Source of the DNA: Ahaetulla prasina
Lineage: Eukaryota > Chordata > Lepidosauria > Squamata > Colubridae
Assembly: GCF_028640845.1 (NCBI RefSeq)
Contig: NC_080539.1
Location: 105,984,554 to 106,048,553 of the forward strand
Length of the DNA: 64,000 bases
Direction of reading: 5' to 3'
Each line of letters starts with the position of its first letter. Position 1 is the stretch's first letter. Positions 49,359-55,300 of this stretch are shown in pieces. Below the pieces are notes generated by a model. The model saw only the letters and a list, made by a program, of their open reading frames with translations, was not told the DNA's origin and searched no databases. The translations under genes were made by a program, and so were the position numbers.

Positions 49359-52300
49359 TTTTATTTACATTTATATCCCGCCCTTCTCCGAAGACTCAGG
49401 GCGGCTTACATTGTGTAAGGCAATAGTTTCATCCTATTTGTATATTTATATACAAAGTCAACTTATTGCCCCCCCCCCCAACAATCTGGGATGGAAGGCT
49501 GAGTCAACCTTGGGCCTGGTGGGACTCGGGCCTGCAGTAATTGCAAGCAGCTGTGTTTTAATAACAGGCTATCTTACAGCCTGAGCCACCCACGGCCCGT
49601 GAGTGAAAAGTTTTCTTCACTTTTTCATCTTCACACTTTATATCAGAAGCCAAGGTTTCCAACTCCAGGATTTTATTATTCTATGAAACAATAAAAGTGG
49701 ATTCACATAATGATTTGGTAAAAAGTAGCCCGGGAATCCATATGTATCTTCCCAAATCCTTACATGCATATCCAGAAGCCTTAAAAAAAATTATCAGTTG
49801 TAATTTTCAATGTAGAAGAAAGAAATTGTTACAGAGATGGGATTCATATTAAATATTTTAAGTTAAATTAAACCCATGTTAATTTTTTCTTGTTTTTGCT
49901 TCTTTTTGTCCTGCCTTCACTTATTTATTGAATGTAATCTCTCTCTAAAGTCTGTCTAAGCCTAAATTTTATAACCCTCTAAGTGCTATTCTTTGCTTTT
50001 GAATAATGAAAAATGTGCTGCTTTTGCTATTTTGCACAGTATAACAATGTTTTACTCATGATTACAAGCATATGCCTTAAAAATATTTTTCTAATCTACC
50101 AAACCTTATTTCATGTAGCAAGCAAAAACGGTTCAAGTGATCATATGAATCAGATTTTAAGGCTATTTGTCTTACATTCCTACTCTAAGTGCTATTATTT
50201 CTTCCTGTTTTCAGGTCGTGGTGTGCTTTGCTGTAATGCTGGATTCTTGGGTGGTGTGTGTGTGAAATCTTTGGATTTGTTAGAACTGAATCCAAAAATA
50301 TCTTGAGTTGGGAAGACTAATATAGAAAAAAAATGTGAATTTCTTTTGACATATTGGCTTCTAAGGAAAACAAAAAGCAGGAAATAAAAGTCCAGTATAA
50401 TTCGAAAAGTTATTTTCATAGCACAATTGTTAATGTACATATGGATCAATAATGGAACATTTCAGCTTGCATTTTTAACTTTTATAGCAAATTCTTCAAT
50501 AATTTGACCATGTATGTATCCATAAATTACAATGACTCAAATTTGTAAGACTGTCTTTCTTGACATTGCATTTCAGGGAGATAATTTAGTCACTGAATGT
50601 CACTACAGCACACTCAATCGATCGGATATGACCTGGGTAAGAAATTTTATGACCTGGCTTGATGTGGAATGAAAATAGAGTAAAATTAACTTGTTTAAGT
50701 AAATGTTGATAGTGTTAACATGTAAGCATTATTATTAAGAAATAAGATTGATTTTTATGTAAATTTAGAATAGTTCATTTCATCTAGTTTCTTCCGGTAG
50801 GTCAACAGTAGCATGGCAGATCCCTCCACTACTGGAGACATTAGGACAGAGGTGTCAAACTCGATTTCATTGAGGGTTGCATCCGGGTTGTGTTTGACCT
50901 CGGGGGGCAGGGGTGGGTATAGCCAGGATGGACATGGCCAGCTCAACATCACTTGTGTCGGTGCCTGTGTTGGCTCAAGCGCTCTGCCAGCGAAAACAGG
51001 CTCCTGAGCTCTATTTTCACCTGTGATGGTTTCTGAAACCCTCTGCCAGCGAAAACAGGCCTGCGGGCCTCCCAAGCTCCATTTTTGCTGGCAGAGGCAC
51101 CGCGGGCCAGTCTTTTGCTGTTTCCAGGGCAGCCCCACGGGCCACAGCTAAGCACCCCATGGGCCGCATCCGGCCCCTGGGCCTTGAGTTTGACACCCCT
51201 GCTTTAGGAATAGCTCATTCAAATAACTGAGAAAGATGCCTAGGATGCCAAGTTAATTAAGACCAAATTTTGAAGAAATAAAATCAAATAAATGAGCCAC
51301 TAAACCAGTGTTTCTCAATCTTTACAATTTTAAGATGTATGGACTTCAACTCTCAGAATTCCATAGCCAGCATGCACTAGAAACATAGCACTAGATTCAT
51401 TAGATTGCAATTTTACTGTAATTTAATATTCCTTTAAATAAGCTACTCTAAGTGAAAGATGAACATTTTTTAAAAAAAATATCATTATTTACCATGCTCA
51501 GAATTGAGTTTGCTTCTACATTAAGGGTTCTAAATTAGTTTTAATGCAGAGATTCCATGCTGTTTTACACAGTCTCGGTTTAAAAGGAATGTTAAAACCA
51601 AAACTTTATTTCCCTTCAAATAATGCATATGTAAACTTTAAGAAAGCAAAACAAGTTTTCCGCATAGATAATACCTGCTTGTTTCTCTGTAAGGTGCTAT
51701 CCCATCTCTCATAAACATTTGAATTCCTTTTACATTAAAAAATTCCACCAGCTGAATCTGAGAATTACAACTATGCAAGCTAAGCAAAATTTATTTCAAA
51801 TGGTGGTAAATGTATTGTACTATATAGTTTTTTCATGCAGGCAGAAACCGAATCTCCAAACAATGTCATAAAGTTACTGGACTATACTAAATTTAGCTTA
51901 TTTTAGTCACATATAATTTCATATTATTCTTAATTTTGTTTCATTTTTGTGTAACTGTCCAATGCTGATGCTGTTCTTTTCTTGGCTGCCATTTGAGATG
52001 GATGCCATTTGTTCATAGTGGTATTAATTGCACTCACAGTTAAATGCAGAAAACAGCAAGAGGCAGCATTGGGTAGTATTAGGCCTGAGTTCAGAGGCAA
52101 TCTCTGAAGTCTGCATTGGTGATTTGTTTTTCTGTTCCCAGGGTGGTTTTAGCACCAGAAATGAAATGTGCCTATCCTATCTTTTATATTATCCAAAAAT
52201 AAATCTTACTCGGTGTGAAAGTATTCCTGACTTAATGGAGCAACTCCAGTTCATTGGTGTTAAACAAATTTACAGACCAGTGAGGTAAGTAAGCATACTA

Positions 52301-55300
52301 CAGAACTAATACCTGCATTTACTGTCATTTGAATAAATGCTGAAAATTGTTCTTGATATTAATTTCTAGGGAAGGATTATCCCTCTGAATGTATTGCATT
52401 TATCAAAAAGATAATGGTCTATCTTTAAGAAAACTAATTGGTGGCTTTTCATAATCAAATTGGTAGGTGGGGACATGGAGGCCTTCCCCTGGTCATGGCC
52501 CTGGACCACAGTTCTTGCATCTGTGCCATAAGCCAGGGGTGAGGAAGACAAGGAGTAGGAACTGGGTGTCTCATTAATCAAGCAGCTTCCTGAAGGGTTA
52601 GGAACAGACCTCATTCTGATTCTGATGAATGGGCTATAAAAAGACCTTCACTTTGGAACAGGCTCAGAATGGAAACAATATGCATGATAGGCTGGTATGT
52701 TTGTTGAATGGCTCTGGTCTATTCTGAATCAAGCCAGAGGAAGTATATCCATCAGGATTTATCTATATAATAAATGTTAGCTGAACTAGTGATGAAAGTT
52801 TCTAGTAGCTGCAGCAGCAAGAAACTCAGCAGTGCTTCTCTAACTATTTAAAGTTTTGATATTTTTATGTCTCAGAATAAAATATACTGTTGACTCTTAC
52901 AGCTGTTTTTATATTAATGTTCCCAAGAGCCTCGTACTACAGACTGATCGGCACAGAGTCTTTCAGAGAGCTGCATCCTCAGAGAATAATACTTGCAGAC
53001 TTCTTCTGTCTTTTTATAATCACTCCTGACAGCTAAGGGAAAAAACACATGTTCTGATTTAGAGCCTACAATTAATCTTTCTAATCTCTGCAAGTAGACA
53101 GGGTAATAAGTGAATCACTCTCCAAAAGGAACATTTATACCATTGTTAACAAAAATGCACATTTGACCCAAGATGTTTAGGGAGTTCAGAAAAAGGAAAT
53201 ATTGCTTTTAAGATAAATTTAAAAAATTAGTAATAGTTCAAGCCTTTGAAACTCCTCCAAAGTTCATGAGTTCCAGTTTAAAGCAATTTAATGCTTTAAT
53301 TTTATTTTGTGACATGTCTGTATATCTATTTTATTAAGTAATGTACTTAACAAAAAGAAAATGTGCAACCTGTCCACAGGTATTTGAGGTCTATATAAAT
53401 GTACTTATTTTTTAAAAAATAATAATAATGTGTTAACTTGAGAAGTTCTTTCTAGATTGAATTTTTTCCAAATGTTTGTTTTGCTGTGCTTTGTTCTTAA
53501 AAATTGAAGTTTTCATCCCTGTTTTTGCTGTTGGGTAAACCTGTTTCCTGTTTAGCTTTTTTGCTTTTTGCTTTTTCTTCTTCTCTGTCTTCCTGCAATA
53601 TCATAGGACATGATAGCATACACCATGGTATGAAACCATGAAGATATGTATAGGACTATTTTTGGTAAAGGATTTGCATAACTCCTACTGCTAATAAATT
53701 GCTTTGGGAAGGGGAAGAAATAGTAGATTAATTATGCTTCAACTTAAAAAATATTTATTTATTTAGATAAATGAAAATGAATGTTCTTCATAATCTGAAC
53801 AAATCTGAGGCTATGCCCAATATGCATGTTATAGCTTTTGTATACTTTTTCCAGCTTGAGTCTCCCGTGTATTTAGCAAATCTATTTCTAAGGGATTTAT
53901 TTTCCAAACCACTAGAGAAGATGTTAGGAAGAGAAACATAAAAGGGGGAAGATTGCAGTCACATCTTGAACAGACCCAATAAGTATAAATATCTCAGTAA
54001 TAGTTTGAAATGTATTTTTCTTTTTATATGTAGAACCTGGCCATTCATTATCAAGAGTCCAAAACAATACAAAAATCTGTCTTTCGTGGATGCAATGAAC
54101 AAATTCAAATGGTCCAGAGAACAAGGTCATTCCTATAATGACTATGTTCTTAAGTTACCATTAAATGTAAGATGTACCAAGACGGAAAATGCAGAGTGGA
54201 CTGTAAGTTGATTTCTCTGTTTTCCTTTGTGATTGAGAGATCAATTGCATGGATCGTAGGACATGTGTATTCTAAAATAGCCCTGTTGAAAAGATGAATT
54301 AACAGTTTTATTTAAAAAATCATTTCACATAAAGGCTATACCATAGTAACCCCTGTGCATATTTCAAGGGCAGAATAATATAGATGAAACTGTAATATTG
54401 ACTGAAAACTCATGTGAGGTAAATGTTTAAGTATATCATATGATTTAATAAGGTATGTGGATCTAAAAAAAATTAATGTATCAAAGATCAAGATAATTCT
54501 GTTTGACAGGAAAAATTGAGTAAATGATTTTATGTTATATTTAAATAATGGAACGATAGAGCATATAGATGAATGATGTATTTTAATAGAATATTTACCA
54601 CAGATGATGAAACAGAAATTTTAAGATATGCAAATACTGATAAACATGTAATGGATAATATGTGGCTTTTAATCTGCAGTATGAAGGTCTTTTAACAGAA
54701 ATAAAAATATCTATGGATGACAGGGCAATCTGCTCATTTTGTTATATAGAAATGAAAGCAGGGAGAGTGGCATCTTCAAGCTTTTGTCTCTTTAAGCACT
54801 ACCAATGAAGGAAAGGGACGCGGTGGCTCAGGGGTTAAGACAGCTGAGCTTGTCGATCGAAAGGTCAGCAGTTCGGTGGTTCGAATCCCTAGTGCTGCCG
54901 TGTAACGGGGTGAGCTCCCTTTACTAGTCCCAGCTTCTGCCAACCTAGCAGTTTCGAAAGCATGTAAAAATGCAAATAGAAAAAATAGGGACCACCTTTC
55001 GTGGGAAGGTAACAGCGTTCCATGTGCCTTTGGCATTGAGTAATGCCGGCCACATGACCACGGAGACGTCTTTGGACAGCGCTGGCTCTTCGGCTTTGAA
55101 ACGGAGATGAGCACGGCCACCTAGAGTCGGCAACGACTAGCATGTATGTGCGAGGGAAATGAAGGAAAACGCAGCACCGCCTGAGGCAATTACTGTTAGG
55201 ATTTTTTTTCCCTTGATGTCCCACTGAAATAAATTTCCTTGTAATTTAAAGCTGCTCTTTCTTGTCCAATCTTCTGGACAGTTTCTGCTCTGTTGGTCTT

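Larger units (their letters stand above)
45593..50576 (+). other. MOXD1 intron 8
   Basis: 5.0 kb, over half of it transposon: MITEs at 46200-46437 and 46475-46817, the hAT/L2 nest 46915-49201 and a SINE at 49321-49598. 45593-46199 and 49599-50576 look unique. Confidence 0.85.

Noticed and set aside
54836..54895. tRNA-like A and B boxes (also at 22740, 29590, 58660 and 63090)
   Set aside because: Each sits at the head of a SINE and lacks a complete cloverleaf; not tRNA genes.
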